From Spirosoma rigui (GTDB lineage Bacteria > Bacteroidota > Bacteroidia > Cytophagales > Spirosomataceae), in NCBI RefSeq assembly GCF_002067135.1, contig NZ_CP020105.1, positions 1,736,001 through 1,800,000 on the forward strand: DNA of 64,000 nt, in the 5' to 3' direction. Under the pieces are notes generated by a model that did not search any database, was not told the origin of the DNA, and was given only the letters and a program-made list of their open reading frames with translations. Shown here one piece after another: positions 27,586 to 35,900 of the stretch; position 1 is the first letter of the stretch; each line of letters begins with the position of its first letter. The translations under genes and the position numbers were made by a program.

Positions 27586-27632
27586 GCCGGTTAAATAATA
27601 GTTAAAGCGGAGAAGAAAACAGCATTTTAGCC

Positions 27633-28112
27633 GTGAACGTGAGTAGTATCCAGCAACCTAAGCAACGAGAATTTAAGGACCTCTTCACGTTCTTCCTGAC
27701 GGCCTTGCTAGGGGCATCTATCAATTTCATAAGCCGTATTTTCTATCGTACCTATTTCGATTTTGATACGAGCGTCCTCTGCGGCTACCTGACCGCTACG
27801 ATACTGACTTTTATTCCGACGAAGCGCTACGCGTTCTCAGCGGGCAAAACCGGGAACACCGGCCGTGAGGCTGTCAAGTTTTTGGGTATCGCCCTGATAG
27901 CGCTGGTCGTACAGGTGTACGTTGCCAAGTACACACTGGAATGGATTGCCACCCCGCTGTTTCCATCGCCGGAACTGAAACTATGGCGCGAAACGGGCGC
28001 TCACCTGGTGGGCATGGGCATGAGCTTTCTAGCCAACTATTTCGGTCACAAGATGCTTACCTTCCGAAGTACGGGTGTATATGACAGACTGCGTTCACGA
28101 TCGGCCAGTTGA
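27633..28112 (+). CDS. GtrA-like small membrane protein
   Basis: The protein has 159 residues and four predicted membrane helices (roughly 18-38, 45-62, 80-103 and 122-142). The pattern FTFFLTALLGASINFISRIFY and the late block GMGMSFLANYFGHKMLTFRS fit the GtrA/DPMS family, whose members end helix 4 with F-x-x-N-(Y/F)-x-x-x-K/R-x-x-x-F. GtrA proteins assist translocation of lipid-linked sugars used to glycosylate cell-surface polymers. No glycosyltransferase is adjacent, so the partner is unknown. The start codon is GTG. Assignment is by pattern and is moderate. Confidence 0.7.
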   Translation: MNVSSIQQPKQREFKDLFTFFLTALLGASINFISRIFYRTYFDFDTSVLCGYLTATILTFIPTKRYAFSAGKTGNTGREAVKFLGIALIALVVQVYVAKYTLEWIATPLFPSPELKLWRETGAHLVGMGMSFLANYFGHKMLTFRSTGVYDRLRSRSAS

Positions 28113-28182
28113 AGCGAATAACAACGCTACTGAGGTGACACACTAATCGATTAATTCTATTGATTTATGGACTTTTCGAAGA

Positions 28183-28221
28183 CAAAAGGCCCCTTCCTTT
28201 AAAATAAGAGGGGGCCTTTTG
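28183..28221 (+). terminator. Terminator after the GtrA-like gene
   Basis: An 11-bp stem pairs CAAAAGGCCCC (28183-28193) with its complement at 28211-28221. A-rich 5' and T-rich 3' flanks would let it act in both directions. Confidence 0.8.
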
Positions 28222-28239
28222 CATAATTCCAAAAAAAGG

Positions 28240-28247
28240 TATATTTG
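28240..28247 (+). promoter_or_regulatory. -7 promoter element TATATTTG
   Basis: An exact TAnnTTTG match lies 28 bp before the ATG of the small lipoprotein gene, with TTTTG 18-19 bp further upstream as a possible -33 element. Confidence 0.65.
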
Positions 28248-28275
28248 TGCGAAAATTTAAACTCCACTGTAAGTG

Positions 28276-28470
28276 ATGAAAAAATTAGTTACTCTCCTGT
28301 TCGTTGGTAGCATGTTGACCTTCGCTGCCTGCCAGAGCAAGCCAAAAACTGAAGAAGCCGCTGTTGATTCGACCGCTGTAATGTCGACCGACACCACCAC
28401 GATGACTACGGATTCTGCTGCTGCTGTAGTTGATTCGGCCGCTACGACCGCTGCTGACAGCGCAAAGTAA
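28276..28470 (+). CDS. Small Ser/Thr/Ala/Asp-rich lipoprotein
   Basis: The predicted product has 64 residues. It has a signal peptide with a clean lipobox (LTFAAC, Cys17), and the mature part is almost only Asp, Ser, Thr, Ala and Val, with repeats of the form D-S-A/T-A-x-x-x. Such a chain is expected to be disordered and acidic. No domain is recognisable. A promoter element and terminators on both sides show a monocistronic unit, which suggests a short, well-expressed transcript. Lipidation is a prediction; the role (surface coat, spacer or stress lipoprotein) is unknown. A GTG one codon upstream is an alternative start. Confidence 0.75.
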   Translation: MKKLVTLLFVGSMLTFAACQSKPKTEEAAVDSTAVMSTDTTTMTTDSAAAVVDSAATTAADSAK

Positions 28471-28494
28471 TTGCCGCTTTTAGCGAGTGCGCAA

Positions 28495-28520
28495 AAAAAG
28501 CCCTGATTACAGGGCTTTTT
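28495..28520. terminator. Bidirectional terminator between the small lipoprotein gene and priA
   Basis: AGCCCTG pairs with CAGGGCT around a 4-nt loop, with seven A residues before and five T residues after it. It sits between convergent genes and can serve both. Confidence 0.85.
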
Positions 28521-28549
28521 GCGTTTAAGAGCTTTCGTAAGTAAAGCAC

Positions 28550-31075
28550 CTACAGACAATCTACGTCGATAATAATACTGACCTGACGTAAGCCTTTATC
28601 GGTCAAAATATCGTTGATCCGGTCTTGAATATAGGATTTTACCGCTTTGATGTTCACCTTGTCACGTTCGATCTTGACGAGAATATCGAACAGAAACAGG
28701 TTACGGATACGTTCAACGAGGGGCTGTTCAGGCCCCAGAACACGACTGCTGCCGAGGGCATCCATGAGTTCGGCCGCTAGACGGTCGGCCGCCTGCTGGC
28801 TAATAGCTTTGTCGGCATGGCGAACGGTCAGCTTAATCAGTCGGGAGAAAGGAGGATAGTTAAAATCCTGCCGTTCGCGAATTTCCTCGTCGTACAAGCC
28901 TTTGTAGTCGTTTTCAATGATTTTCTGCAGAATCGTCTGCTGAGGGTTGTTGGTCTGAATGAGTACCGTCCCCTGCCGCCCCGCCCGTCGCCCCGCCCGC
29001 CCGCTAACCTGCGTAAGCATTTGAAACGAACGTTCGGTAGCCCGGAAGTCAGGGAAGTGAATAAGCCGGTCGGCGTCGAAAATACCGACCAGGCTGACGT
29101 TATCGAAGTCGAGCCCTTTGGTAATCATCTGGGTACCGACGAGAATATCAACCTCACCCCCTTCAAATTCCTGGATAATCTGCTGGTAGGCGTTTTTGGC
29201 GCGGGTTGTGTCCAGATCCATCCGTAGCACTTTCGACGCCGGGAATATGATTTGGAGCTGGTCTTCCAGCTTCTCGGTGCCAAACCCGATGGTCCGCACT
29301 TTGGTAGAACCGCAGATTGGGCAGATGCGGGGCACTTCTTCCTTATGCCCGCAATAGTGACACCGTAGTTCGGCGTCGCGCTGGTGATAGGTCAGGCTAA
29401 CAGCACAGTTAGGACATTCGGCAGTCCAGTCGCAGTCTTCACACTGCATGTATGGCGAGTATCCGCGCCGGTTCTGGAACAGGATGCTCTGCTCCTTACG
29501 GTTCATGTTCGTCTCAAGGGCATTGAGCAGTGCCGACGAAAATTCATTTTTCATCGTCTTCTGCCGCTTTTCCACTTTGGTGTCGATCAGCAGAATGTTC
29601 GGTAGCGTAGCATCACCAAATCGTTTAACTAATTCGACCAGTCCGTACCGTCCCTGTTTAGCCTGGTAATACGTTTCGAGCGATGGCGTTGCCGATCCCA
29701 GCAGGACCTTAGCCTGCTGCCAGTGGGCCAGCATCATGGCCACATCGCGGGCGTGGTAGCGCGGGGCCGGGTCATGCTGCTTGTAGCTGGTTTCGTGTTC
29801 CTCGTCGACAATGATAAGCCCCAGGTTATCGAAGGGCAGAAACACCGATGACCGAACGCCCACAACGAACTGGTACTGGCCTGACACCACACCTTTCCAG
29901 ACTTCTACCCGTTCGTTATCGGAAAACTTGGAGTGGTAAATCCCCATTTTGTCGCCGAACACGCGCTGGAGCCTTACTACAATTTGTGTGGTAAGGGCTA
30001 TTTCGGGGAGTAAGTAAAGAACCTGTGAGCCGCTGCCCAGCGCCTGCTGAATCAGATCGATGTACACTTCGGTTTTTCCGCTGCCCGTAATGCCGTGCAG
30101 GAGCACAATATTCTGGCGTTCGAACTGCGCCATGATCTGTTCAGAAGCCTCGCGCTGGGCTTCCGTCAGTTTTATCTCGGCATGGGGTAGCGCATTGTCT
30201 GAGAAACGAGGCTGAATCACTTCAAACGTTTCGAAAACGGTATTCTTAATGAGCGTGGTCAGCGAGGACTGCGACACCGTGTCGTCCTGGTTGAGAATGG
30301 TTTTATCCAGCCCCTTCTGGTTCAGTTCCGGGTTCATCTGCACCGGCACGTGACTCAGATAGCGCATGACGACTTCCTGCTGTTTGGGCAGTTTTTCGAG
30401 CCGGTTCAACAGCACAAGCAGTTGTTCCTTCTCTTCGTAGGTTGGGTTAAGGCGGACTTTGCGAATCATTTTTGGAATGTACTTTTCCCGTACTTCCTCA
30501 AAAACGATCACGGCTTTTTTACCCACCAGCGACTTGATCAGGGCGGGCACGTTGGTTCCTTCGCCGGCCAGCCGGGCAAGTTCGTCGTAGGTGAGCGCTT
30601 GCTGCTTTTTTAGTTCGGTCAGCAGAACGTCCTCGAACTCGGTCAACAGTTCGGGGTAGTCAAAGTCGGGGTTAACCTGAACTTTGGACTGGCTCGATAT
30701 TTTTAGTCCCGACGGCAGGGCGATGTTCATCACGTCACCAATGCAACACATGTAGTACTCGGCCATCCACCGAAAAAGCTCCAGCTGATAGCCGGTCACC
30801 AGTGGGTACTCGTCCAGTACTTCGGTGATGTAGCGCGCCTGGTATCCGGTAGGCGGGGAGTTGTGCAGACGGGCCACAACGGCCGTGAAAACCCGGCTAT
30901 TATTTTTTCCGAAGGGGACAATGACCCGGGCTCCAATCTTAAGCACATCGGCCATTTCCCGGGGAACCCGGTAGGTGAAAAGTTTTGGTACCGGGATGGG
31001 CAGAATCAGGTCGGCGAAGAAGGTAACTTCTTCCGCGTCGGAGGATGAAAACAGAGTATGGGTGAGATTTTCCAC
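28550..31075 (-). CDS. priA: Primosomal protein N' (replication restart helicase PriA)
   Basis: The protein has 841 residues. The N-terminal DNA-binding part begins ADLILPIPVPKLFTYRVP. The helicase core has Walker A GITGSGKTEVYIDL (about residue 329), Walker B DEEH in LIIVDEEHETSYKQ (about 423), and LGSATPSLETYYQAKQG. The zinc-binding region follows with paired cysteines in MQCEDCDWTAECPNCAVSL, CHYCGHKE and CPICGST (about 546-592). The C-terminal part has VSGRAGRRAGRQGTVLIQTNNP, a helicase motif VI region. PriA reloads the replisome at stalled forks. The protein is somewhat longer than E. coli PriA (about 730), with an insertion before the helicase core, as is common in Bacteroidota. Confidence 0.96.
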   Translation of the reverse strand: MENLTHTLFSSSDAEEVTFFADLILPIPVPKLFTYRVPREMADVLKIGARVIVPFGKNNSRVFTAVVARLHNSPPTGYQARYITEVLDEYPLVTGYQLELFRWMAEYYMCCIGDVMNIALPSGLKISSQSKVQVNPDFDYPELLTEFEDVLLTELKKQQALTYDELARLAGEGTNVPALIKSLVGKKAVIVFEEVREKYIPKMIRKVRLNPTYEEKEQLLVLLNRLEKLPKQQEVVMRYLSHVPVQMNPELNQKGLDKTILNQDDTVSQSSLTTLIKNTVFETFEVIQPRFSDNALPHAEIKLTEAQREASEQIMAQFERQNIVLLHGITGSGKTEVYIDLIQQALGSGSQVLYLLPEIALTTQIVVRLQRVFGDKMGIYHSKFSDNERVEVWKGVVSGQYQFVVGVRSSVFLPFDNLGLIIVDEEHETSYKQHDPAPRYHARDVAMMLAHWQQAKVLLGSATPSLETYYQAKQGRYGLVELVKRFGDATLPNILLIDTKVEKRQKTMKNEFSSALLNALETNMNRKEQSILFQNRRGYSPYMQCEDCDWTAECPNCAVSLTYHQRDAELRCHYCGHKEEVPRICPICGSTKVRTIGFGTEKLEDQLQIIFPASKVLRMDLDTTRAKNAYQQIIQEFEGGEVDILVGTQMITKGLDFDNVSLVGIFDADRLIHFPDFRATERSFQMLTQVSGRAGRRAGRQGTVLIQTNNPQQTILQKIIENDYKGLYDEEIRERQDFNYPPFSRLIKLTVRHADKAISQQAADRLAAELMDALGSSRVLGPEQPLVERIRNLFLFDILVKIERDKVNIKAVKSYIQDRINDILTDKGLRQVSIIIDVDCL

Positions 31076-31416
31076 TAAACGTACAATGGGCCTTCAGTAA
31101 ATATACGAATAAAACGCCACCCGCCCCGTAGGCTAGCGGCCGACCAGGTAGCTTGGGTGTGGTTCGGTTAAGAACGTTTCTACCGACGTTATTGGCCCGG
31201 CCGGTTTTAGGTCAGCCGTCGCTATAACTGGCCGACCACTACGTAATCAACGTTTATTTGACCAATGAGTTTATCCGCCGGAGTAGATACACTTCTTTTA
31301 GGATCGTCTACCAAAAACCTGCTTTCGGCGCAACCTTTGAGCGGTTTCCGGGTGTTATCATCGTGGATAATCTACTGCCGATTTGTTTTACTGGATGCAT
31401 TATCCGCTTATCAAGT
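31076..31416. other. 341-bp intergenic region between divergent priA and ypdA-like genes
   Basis: The region must hold both promoters. I see no exact TAnnTTTG element in the expected places. A reading frame extends the oxidoreductase N-terminus back to a TTG at 31258, but that sequence has no similarity to the family and is not included. Confidence 0.5.
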
Positions 31417-32421
31417 ATGCAACTATACGACGTCATCATCGTTGGCGGTGGCCCCTGTGGGCTGGCAGCCGGCATTGAAGCCGCAAAAGCGGGCCTTAGC
31501 CACCTGATTCTGGACATGGGAAGCCTGACGGAATCAATCCGGCAGTATCCGCGCCGGATGCGGTTTTTCTCCACGGCCGAAAACATCGAAATCGGTGGAC
31601 TGCCATTTCCTATCTCGGGCGTGAAGGCCGGTCGTGACGAGGCTCTTCAATACTATCGGAAAGCTGCGGCCTATTATCGACTCAACTTCAAGTTGTTTCA
31701 GGAGGTCTGGGATGTGACCAAGACGGACGATCTGTTCACGGTATCAACCAAAACCGGTGAGCAGTATCAGGGAAAGAAGGTGATTATGGCAACGGGCTAT
31801 TTTACCCACCCGCGCTGGCTGGGAATTCCCGGCGAAAACCTGCCGCATGTATCCCACTACTACGATGAGCCCTTCAAATACTCATTCACGAACGTAGTGA
31901 TCATTGGCGCGTCGAACTCAGCGGTTGAGGCTGCTTTAGAGTTGTACCGCCATGATGTAAACATTACGGTTGTGCACCGGGGAGAGGATTTCCGGAGCAC
32001 GGTGAAATACTGGTTGATTCCGGATGTGAAGAACCGGGTGAAAGAAGGCAAGATTAAAACCGTTTTCGACTCCGTCGTGACGCAGATCGATGAACAGTCG
32101 GTTACGATTAATAACCTCAAGACCGGAACCGAAACCCAGCTTCCCGCCGACTTTGTGCTGGTGCTGACGGGTTATGTTCCCGATGCTGCGCTGCTGCAAC
32201 GTTGCGGTATTGAGCTGGACCCGGTTACGCAGGTACCTGTTTTCAACAAAGAAACCTTCGAAACGAACGTATCGGGTTTGTATGTTTGCGGTACGGTACT
32301 GGCCGGAATCTACACGGAAAAAGTATTTATCGAAAATGGCCGTGAACACGCTCAGTCCATTATCGATCACATTATGGGCCGCGAGGTGCACAAGGTCGCG
32401 GAACTGATCCAGCGGATCTGA
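31417..32421 (+). CDS. ypdA: YpdA-family FAD/NADPH disulfide reductase (putative bacillithiol disulfide reductase)
   Basis: The protein has 334 residues from the ATG at 31417; the sequence upstream in frame is not family-like. The N-terminus is the FAD motif YDVIIVGGGPCGLAAGIEA with a cysteine after GGGP, characteristic of YpdA. The second nucleotide motif is NVVIIGASNSAVEAALELYRHD near residue 152, and the end has GLYVCGTVLAGIYTEKVFIENGREHA. There is no C-x-x-C redox pair of thioredoxin reductase; YpdA uses a single conserved cysteine. The family reduces bacillithiol disulfide with NADPH to keep the cytosol reduced. Bacillithiol synthesis genes are not in this window, so the substrate is inferred from the family. 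Confidence 0.88.
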   Translation: MQLYDVIIVGGGPCGLAAGIEAAKAGLSHLILDMGSLTESIRQYPRRMRFFSTAENIEIGGLPFPISGVKAGRDEALQYYRKAAAYYRLNFKLFQEVWDVTKTDDLFTVSTKTGEQYQGKKVIMATGYFTHPRWLGIPGENLPHVSHYYDEPFKYSFTNVVIIGASNSAVEAALELYRHDVNITVVHRGEDFRSTVKYWLIPDVKNRVKEGKIKTVFDSVVTQIDEQSVTINNLKTGTETQLPADFVLVLTGYVPDAALLQRCGIELDPVTQVPVFNKETFETNVSGLYVCGTVLAGIYTEKVFIENGREHAQSIIDHIMGREVHKVAELIQRI

Positions 32422-32460
32422 TCCGAACCCGTTCGCTTCACTGAATTAGACGATTTATTA

Positions 32461-32895
32461 ATGGATGAATTTATGCAGGAAGCCATTGCTCAGGCGCGCA
32501 AGAGTTTGAGTGAAGGCGGTATCCCGATCGGCTCTGCGCTGGTCAAGAATGGTAAACTGGTAGCTTCTGGCCACAACAAGCGCGTACAGGAAGACAATCC
32601 CATCCTGCACGGTGAGATGGACTGCCTCAACAACGCTGGCCGCGTTGGCTCCTTCCGCGACACGGTCATCTACTCCACCCTGATGCCCTGTTACATGTGC
32701 GCCGGAACCATCGTCCAGTTCAAAATTCCCAGGGTCATCGTGGGCGAGTCGCGGACCTTTGCCGGGGCGCGGGCGTTCATGGAAGAACACGGCGTTGAGG
32801 TGATCGATCTCGATCTGCCCGAATGTGTTGACATGATGAATGGCTTCATTGCTGAAAAACCAACCCTTTGGAACGAGGATATTGGCGAGTTATAA
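32461..32895 (+). CDS. Cytosine deaminase of the yeast FCY1 type
   Basis: The protein has 144 residues. The zinc site is HGEMDCLNNAG (His and catalytic Glu, about 56-66) with PCYMC (about 83-87), the classic CDA fold. The C-terminal ending EKPTLWNEDIGEL is very close to the end of Saccharomyces cytosine deaminase, which has a W-x-E-D-I-G-E tail that caps the active site, and FKIPRVIVGES also matches. I therefore call it a cytosine deaminase (cytosine to uracil) of the small FCY1 type rather than the large CodA amidohydrolase. Guanine or tRNA adenosine deaminases have different tails. The ATG is directly after the ypdA gene (39 bp), so they may be co-transcribed. Confidence 0.8.
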   Translation: MDEFMQEAIAQARKSLSEGGIPIGSALVKNGKLVASGHNKRVQEDNPILHGEMDCLNNAGRVGSFRDTVIYSTLMPCYMCAGTIVQFKIPRVIVGESRTFAGARAFMEEHGVEVIDLDLPECVDMMNGFIAEKPTLWNEDIGEL

Positions 32896-32913
32896 GTAAG
32901 TCACAACCGATCT

Positions 32914-32973
32914 TAACGCATCAACCCCACCTGAATACATCGATGAGCGTGTTCAGGTGGGGTTGATGCGTTA
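32914..32973. terminator. 22-bp perfect inverted repeat between convergent genes (bidirectional terminator)
   Basis: TAACGCATCAACCCCACCTG... at 32914-32935 pairs perfectly with 32952-32973 over 22 bp around a 16-nt loop. It lies between the 3' ends of the cytosine deaminase and the sugar transporter genes. There is no strong T run, so it may act as a processing or barrier hairpin. Confidence 0.75.
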
Positions 32974-32986
32974 GGGAGGAACAAGA

Positions 32987-34231
32987 TCAGCGTACTTTAG
33001 AGAATTTGGCGCCGAAAAGGAAAATAACCGTGTAGCAAATGATGGGGAGGTAATAAGCCGTTGCTACGTCCTTCTCGGCCACCATACCCATCAGGAAGGG
33101 AAACACGGCACCGCCTACGACACCCATTGAAATAAACGAGGAAGCTTGCTGGGTATGCGCCCCCAGGTTCTTCAGGCCGAGGCTGAAAATGGTCGGGAAC
33201 ATGATGCTGAAGAAGAAATTAAGCATCATTAGTGCAATGAACGAAGGCCAGCCAAAACTCTGGGCGACAATGATGCACATAACAATATTACAGGCTGCAA
33301 AAATGGCCAGCAGGTTGTTAGGCGCAATAACCCGCATCAGGAACGTACCCACGAAACGTCCGGCCAGCATCAGCCCCATGAACAGTACCATGTAGTTACC
33401 CGCCGTGGCATCGGAGAACCCCATTTTTTCGTGGCCGTAGTTGATAAAGAACGCCCAGGTACCCCCCTGCGCTGCTACGTTGAAAAACTGGGCAATAACG
33501 GCCCACACAAAGTGCTTGTGCTGAAAAAGGGTTTTGCCGGGTTCAGCATCGACATTGGCGGCATCGGTATCGGTCACCCCGTGTGGATCGGTCAACGCCG
33601 GTACTTTCACAAACGAGAACAGGATGGCAATGGTAGCAATGACGCTGCCGATCACGATGTACAACGTCTTGACCGAGGTCAGGTCGGTACTGCCAGCGGT
33701 GTTGTTCCGAAGCAGAAAATAAGAACCGATTGCGGGGCCAATGATGGCACCCAGGGCGTTGAAAGCCTGCGCGAAGTTAATGCGCTGGTCACTGGTGCGC
33801 TGATCGCCGAGCGAGGCTACAAACGGGTGGGCAACGGTTTCCAGCGTCGAAATGCCACAGCCCAGGATGAACAGGGCGATGCCGAAGTAAGTAAATGAAG
33901 CCGCAGCCGCAGCAGGAACGAACAGAAACGAACCAATGGCAAACAGGGAAAGTCCCAGAAGAACGCCGTTTTTGTAGCCAAATCGTTTCATGAACAGTCC
34001 CGCCGGGATTCCCATCACGAAATAAGCACCGAATATGGCGAATTGCACAAAGGCCGACTGCGTCTTGGTCAGGCTCAATACGTGCTGAAAGTGCTTGTTC
34101 AATACATCGCCCATGGTAATGGCAACTCCCCAGAACATGAACAGGGACGTAACAAACACCAGGGTAATGAGGTACTTTGATTCGGTAAACGAAGCGGATG
34201 TGCTTGGTTGGGCAGTGGCGGTTGCCGGCAT
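32987..34231 (-). CDS. FucP-family MFS sugar:proton symporter
   Basis: The protein has 414 residues with twelve predicted helices. The first helix region SLFMFWGVAITMGDVLNKHFQ (about 30-50) carries the conserved acidic residue of L-fucose permease, and FFSIMFPTIFSLGLKNLG near 345 is the other family signature. The last part, SSFISMGVVGGAVFPFLMG, is also typical. FucP relatives in Bacteroidota carry L-fucose, glucose, galactose or N-acetylglucosamine. The GH95 fucosidase encoded about 4 kb away makes L-fucose a candidate substrate, but they are not in one operon. The N-terminal 17 residues are Ala/Thr/Ser-rich and cytoplasmic. Confidence 0.88.
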   Translation of the reverse strand: MPATATAQPSTSASFTESKYLITLVFVTSLFMFWGVAITMGDVLNKHFQHVLSLTKTQSAFVQFAIFGAYFVMGIPAGLFMKRFGYKNGVLLGLSLFAIGSFLFVPAAAAASFTYFGIALFILGCGISTLETVAHPFVASLGDQRTSDQRINFAQAFNALGAIIGPAIGSYFLLRNNTAGSTDLTSVKTLYIVIGSVIATIAILFSFVKVPALTDPHGVTDTDAANVDAEPGKTLFQHKHFVWAVIAQFFNVAAQGGTWAFFINYGHEKMGFSDATAGNYMVLFMGLMLAGRFVGTFLMRVIAPNNLLAIFAACNIVMCIIVAQSFGWPSFIALMMLNFFFSIMFPTIFSLGLKNLGAHTQQASSFISMGVVGGAVFPFLMGMVAEKDVATAYYLPIICYTVIFLFGAKFSKVR

Positions 34232-34314
34232 AGGAAGAGTTGTTTTAGGCTTATAAAGCAGTGACAGCGTATTGTCTTACAGGTTAGGTAGAGAATGCGG
34301 AGCATTTATCTGAA

Positions 34315-34322
34315 CAAACCTA
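34315..34322 (-). promoter_or_regulatory. -7 promoter element TAGGTTTG (minus strand)
   Basis: An exact TAnnTTTG match on the minus strand lies 83 bp before the start of the sugar transporter gene. Confidence 0.5.
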
Positions 34323-34560
34323 CCAGTTTCAACGCAAATGTCAGTAAAAAAACCAGTGGTTACTCAGGCGCTATTCGGGTCGCTAGCCTGACGAGATGCA
34401 TATATAATCATTCATGTGTTACACGATGAGTAATGAGCAGTACTATATTCTTTTGCTATCGTGCTGTCAATAGGAAAGTTCGAAAGAGCAAATGAATGCT
34501 TAATGTATTGATTATTAGAATATTATTATTAGCTAGCAAAATTTATCAGTCGTGAAACTT
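34323..34560. other. AT-rich intergenic region before the TetR gene
   Basis: This stretch between the divergent transporter and TetR genes is clearly more AT-rich than the rest of the window. I see no gene in it. It is expected to hold promoter elements of the TetR gene and the upstream part of the transporter promoter. Confidence 0.5.
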
Positions 34561-34603
34561 TAACAGCGAGTGTATAGTTAACAGTGTTATAAAGGTTAAC
34601 AGT
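34561..34603 (+). promoter_or_regulatory. Operator-like repeats TAACAG upstream of the TetR gene
   Basis: TAACAG occurs three times with exactly 18-bp spacing (34561, 34579, 34597). The middle copy is extended to the palindrome TAACAGTGTTA (34579-34589). The repeats end 8 bp before the TetR start codon, and the same palindrome recurs downstream of the gene, before the YceI gene. This fits autoregulation by the TetR protein. Confidence 0.7.
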
Positions 34604-34610
34604 ACTTAAG

Positions 34611-35213
34611 ATGGGAATCATCGAGCGTCGGTTACGGCAAAAGGTAGAAGTAAGAACCAGCATTTTACAGGCAGCCTGGCAACTGGTCCTGGAAGAAGGC
34701 TGGCAGGCACTTTCTATCCGCAAGATTGCCGATGCCATAGAATATAGCGTTCCGGTGATTTATACACATTTTGAGAACAAGGATGCGATTCTGCAGGAAT
34801 TTACCAAAGAAGGATTTCGCTTGCTGGCCGAAGAGGTGACGAAGCAGCGGGATAGCCAGGACGATCCCAGTCTGCAACTGGAAGCTATTGCCCAGGGGTA
34901 TTGGGATTTCGCCTTTGCTCACAAAGAATACTACCAGCTTATGTTTGGCTTGGGCATTCCACCCTGTGAGCAGGTTAATCAGGTGAGCGAAATGAAGCAG
35001 TTTTCCAATGTGCTTATCTCCGTCATTCAGGAAGTAATCAGTGCCAGCCGCCAACCTGAGACGGATGCCTTCCTCAAGTTTCATACGTACTGGTCTATTC
35101 TGCACGGATTGGTGTCCATTCAGATGATTGACAAGCAGGCACGGGTAAATCCCTGGAGCCAGCTTGTTTTGAAGGACGCCGTTGATGGGTACATCAAGGC
35201 GCTGAAAGGCTAA
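34611..35213 (+). CDS. TetR/AcrR-family transcriptional regulator
   Basis: The protein has 200 residues. The N-terminal helix-turn-helix (about 12-60) has TSILQAAWQLVLEEGWQAL, then SIRKIADAIEYSVPVIYTHFENKDAIL, with the recognition helix VPVIYTHF. The C-terminal ligand-binding part (about 75-195, QLEAIAQGYWDFAFAHKEYYQLMFGLG) resembles the TetR_C/WHG-type domains common in Bacteroidota. It probably represses its own gene and the following yceI-dsbA-nitroreductase operon through the TAACAGTGTTA sites on both sides. The inducer is unknown. Codon use is somewhat more AT-rich than in most neighbours, which might mean acquisition, but this is weak. Confidence 0.9.
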   Translation: MGIIERRLRQKVEVRTSILQAAWQLVLEEGWQALSIRKIADAIEYSVPVIYTHFENKDAILQEFTKEGFRLLAEEVTKQRDSQDDPSLQLEAIAQGYWDFAFAHKEYYQLMFGLGIPPCEQVNQVSEMKQFSNVLISVIQEVISASRQPETDAFLKFHTYWSILHGLVSIQMIDKQARVNPWSQLVLKDAVDGYIKALKG

Positions 35214-35223
35214 AAATTTTGCT

Positions 35224-35242
35224 CTAACACTAACAGTGTTAG
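35224..35242 (+). promoter_or_regulatory. Operator-like palindrome before the YceI operon
   Basis: CTAACACT and AGTGTTAG form a perfect 8-bp inverted repeat around AAC. It contains TAACAGTGTTA, the same 11-mer as in front of the TetR gene. It lies 11 bp after the TetR stop and 112 bp before the yceI start, and is the probable binding site of the regulator. Confidence 0.75.
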
Positions 35243-35354
35243 AATTTATATCGGCGTAAAAGTCGAACACGCTGAACGGTTTTTCAGCTGTCGCATTTGA
35301 AAATTTTCTGTTCAATAAATAAAGTAAAGTCGGTTACATTAATTTTTTGCAATC

Positions 35355-35888
35355 ATGGCAACAACGAAATGGGTCGTCGATCCGCTGCATTCAGAAGTAC
35401 AGTTCAAAGTAAAACACCTGGTGATTTCGACCGTGACTGGTACGTTCCGAAATTTTGAAGGGGGCGCTACTACGGTACAGGACGATTTTAACAACGCTGA
35501 AATTCATTTCTCCCTGGACGTCGACAGCGTCGATACCAACCAGGAAATGCGCGATACACACCTGAAATCGGCCGAGTTCTTCGACGTAGATACGCATCCT
35601 AAAATTGCGTTCAAATCGACTTCGTTCGAGAAAGTAGATGATGACGAATACGTCCTGACGGGCAACCTTACCATGAAGGGTATTACGAAACCCGTAACCC
35701 TAAAGGCTGAATATGGTGGCACGGCTAAAGATGCCTACGGTAACCAGAAGCTTGGTTTTGAGGTGACGGGTAAGGTAAACCGCAAGGAGTTTGGGCTGAC
35801 CTATAACGCCCTGACCGAAACGGGTGGCCTGGCCCTTGGCGAAGACATTAAATTGATCGCTAACATTCAATTGGCGAAAGCAGCTTAA
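35355..35888 (+). CDS. YceI-family lipocalin-like protein
   Basis: The protein has 177 residues. It begins TTKWVVDPLHSEVQFKVKHLVISTVTG, the YceI opening with W-x-x-D-x-x-H-S-x-x-x-F-x-V-x-H. DTHLKSAEFFDVDTHPKIAFKSTSF (about 63-87) and the strand LTMKGITKPVTLK (about 101-113) follow. The fold is a beta-barrel that binds long polyisoprenoids such as ubiquinone-like lipids or polyprenyl pyrophosphates. Here there is no signal peptide, unlike the periplasmic E. coli protein, so this copy is predicted to be cytoplasmic. It is the first gene of a three-gene set with a DsbA-like protein and a nitroreductase, behind a TetR-type operator. Confidence 0.92.
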   Translation: MATTKWVVDPLHSEVQFKVKHLVISTVTGTFRNFEGGATTVQDDFNNAEIHFSLDVDSVDTNQEMRDTHLKSAEFFDVDTHPKIAFKSTSFEKVDDDEYVLTGNLTMKGITKPVTLKAEYGGTAKDAYGNQKLGFEVTGKVNRKEFGLTYNALTETGGLALGEDIKLIANIQLAKAA

Positions 35889-35900
35889 ACCAGTAGCGAG

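Noticed and set aside
31258..31416. N-terminal extension of the YpdA-like protein from a TTG start
   Set aside because: The extra 53 residues show no similarity to the family; the FAD motif begins right after the ATG at 31417.
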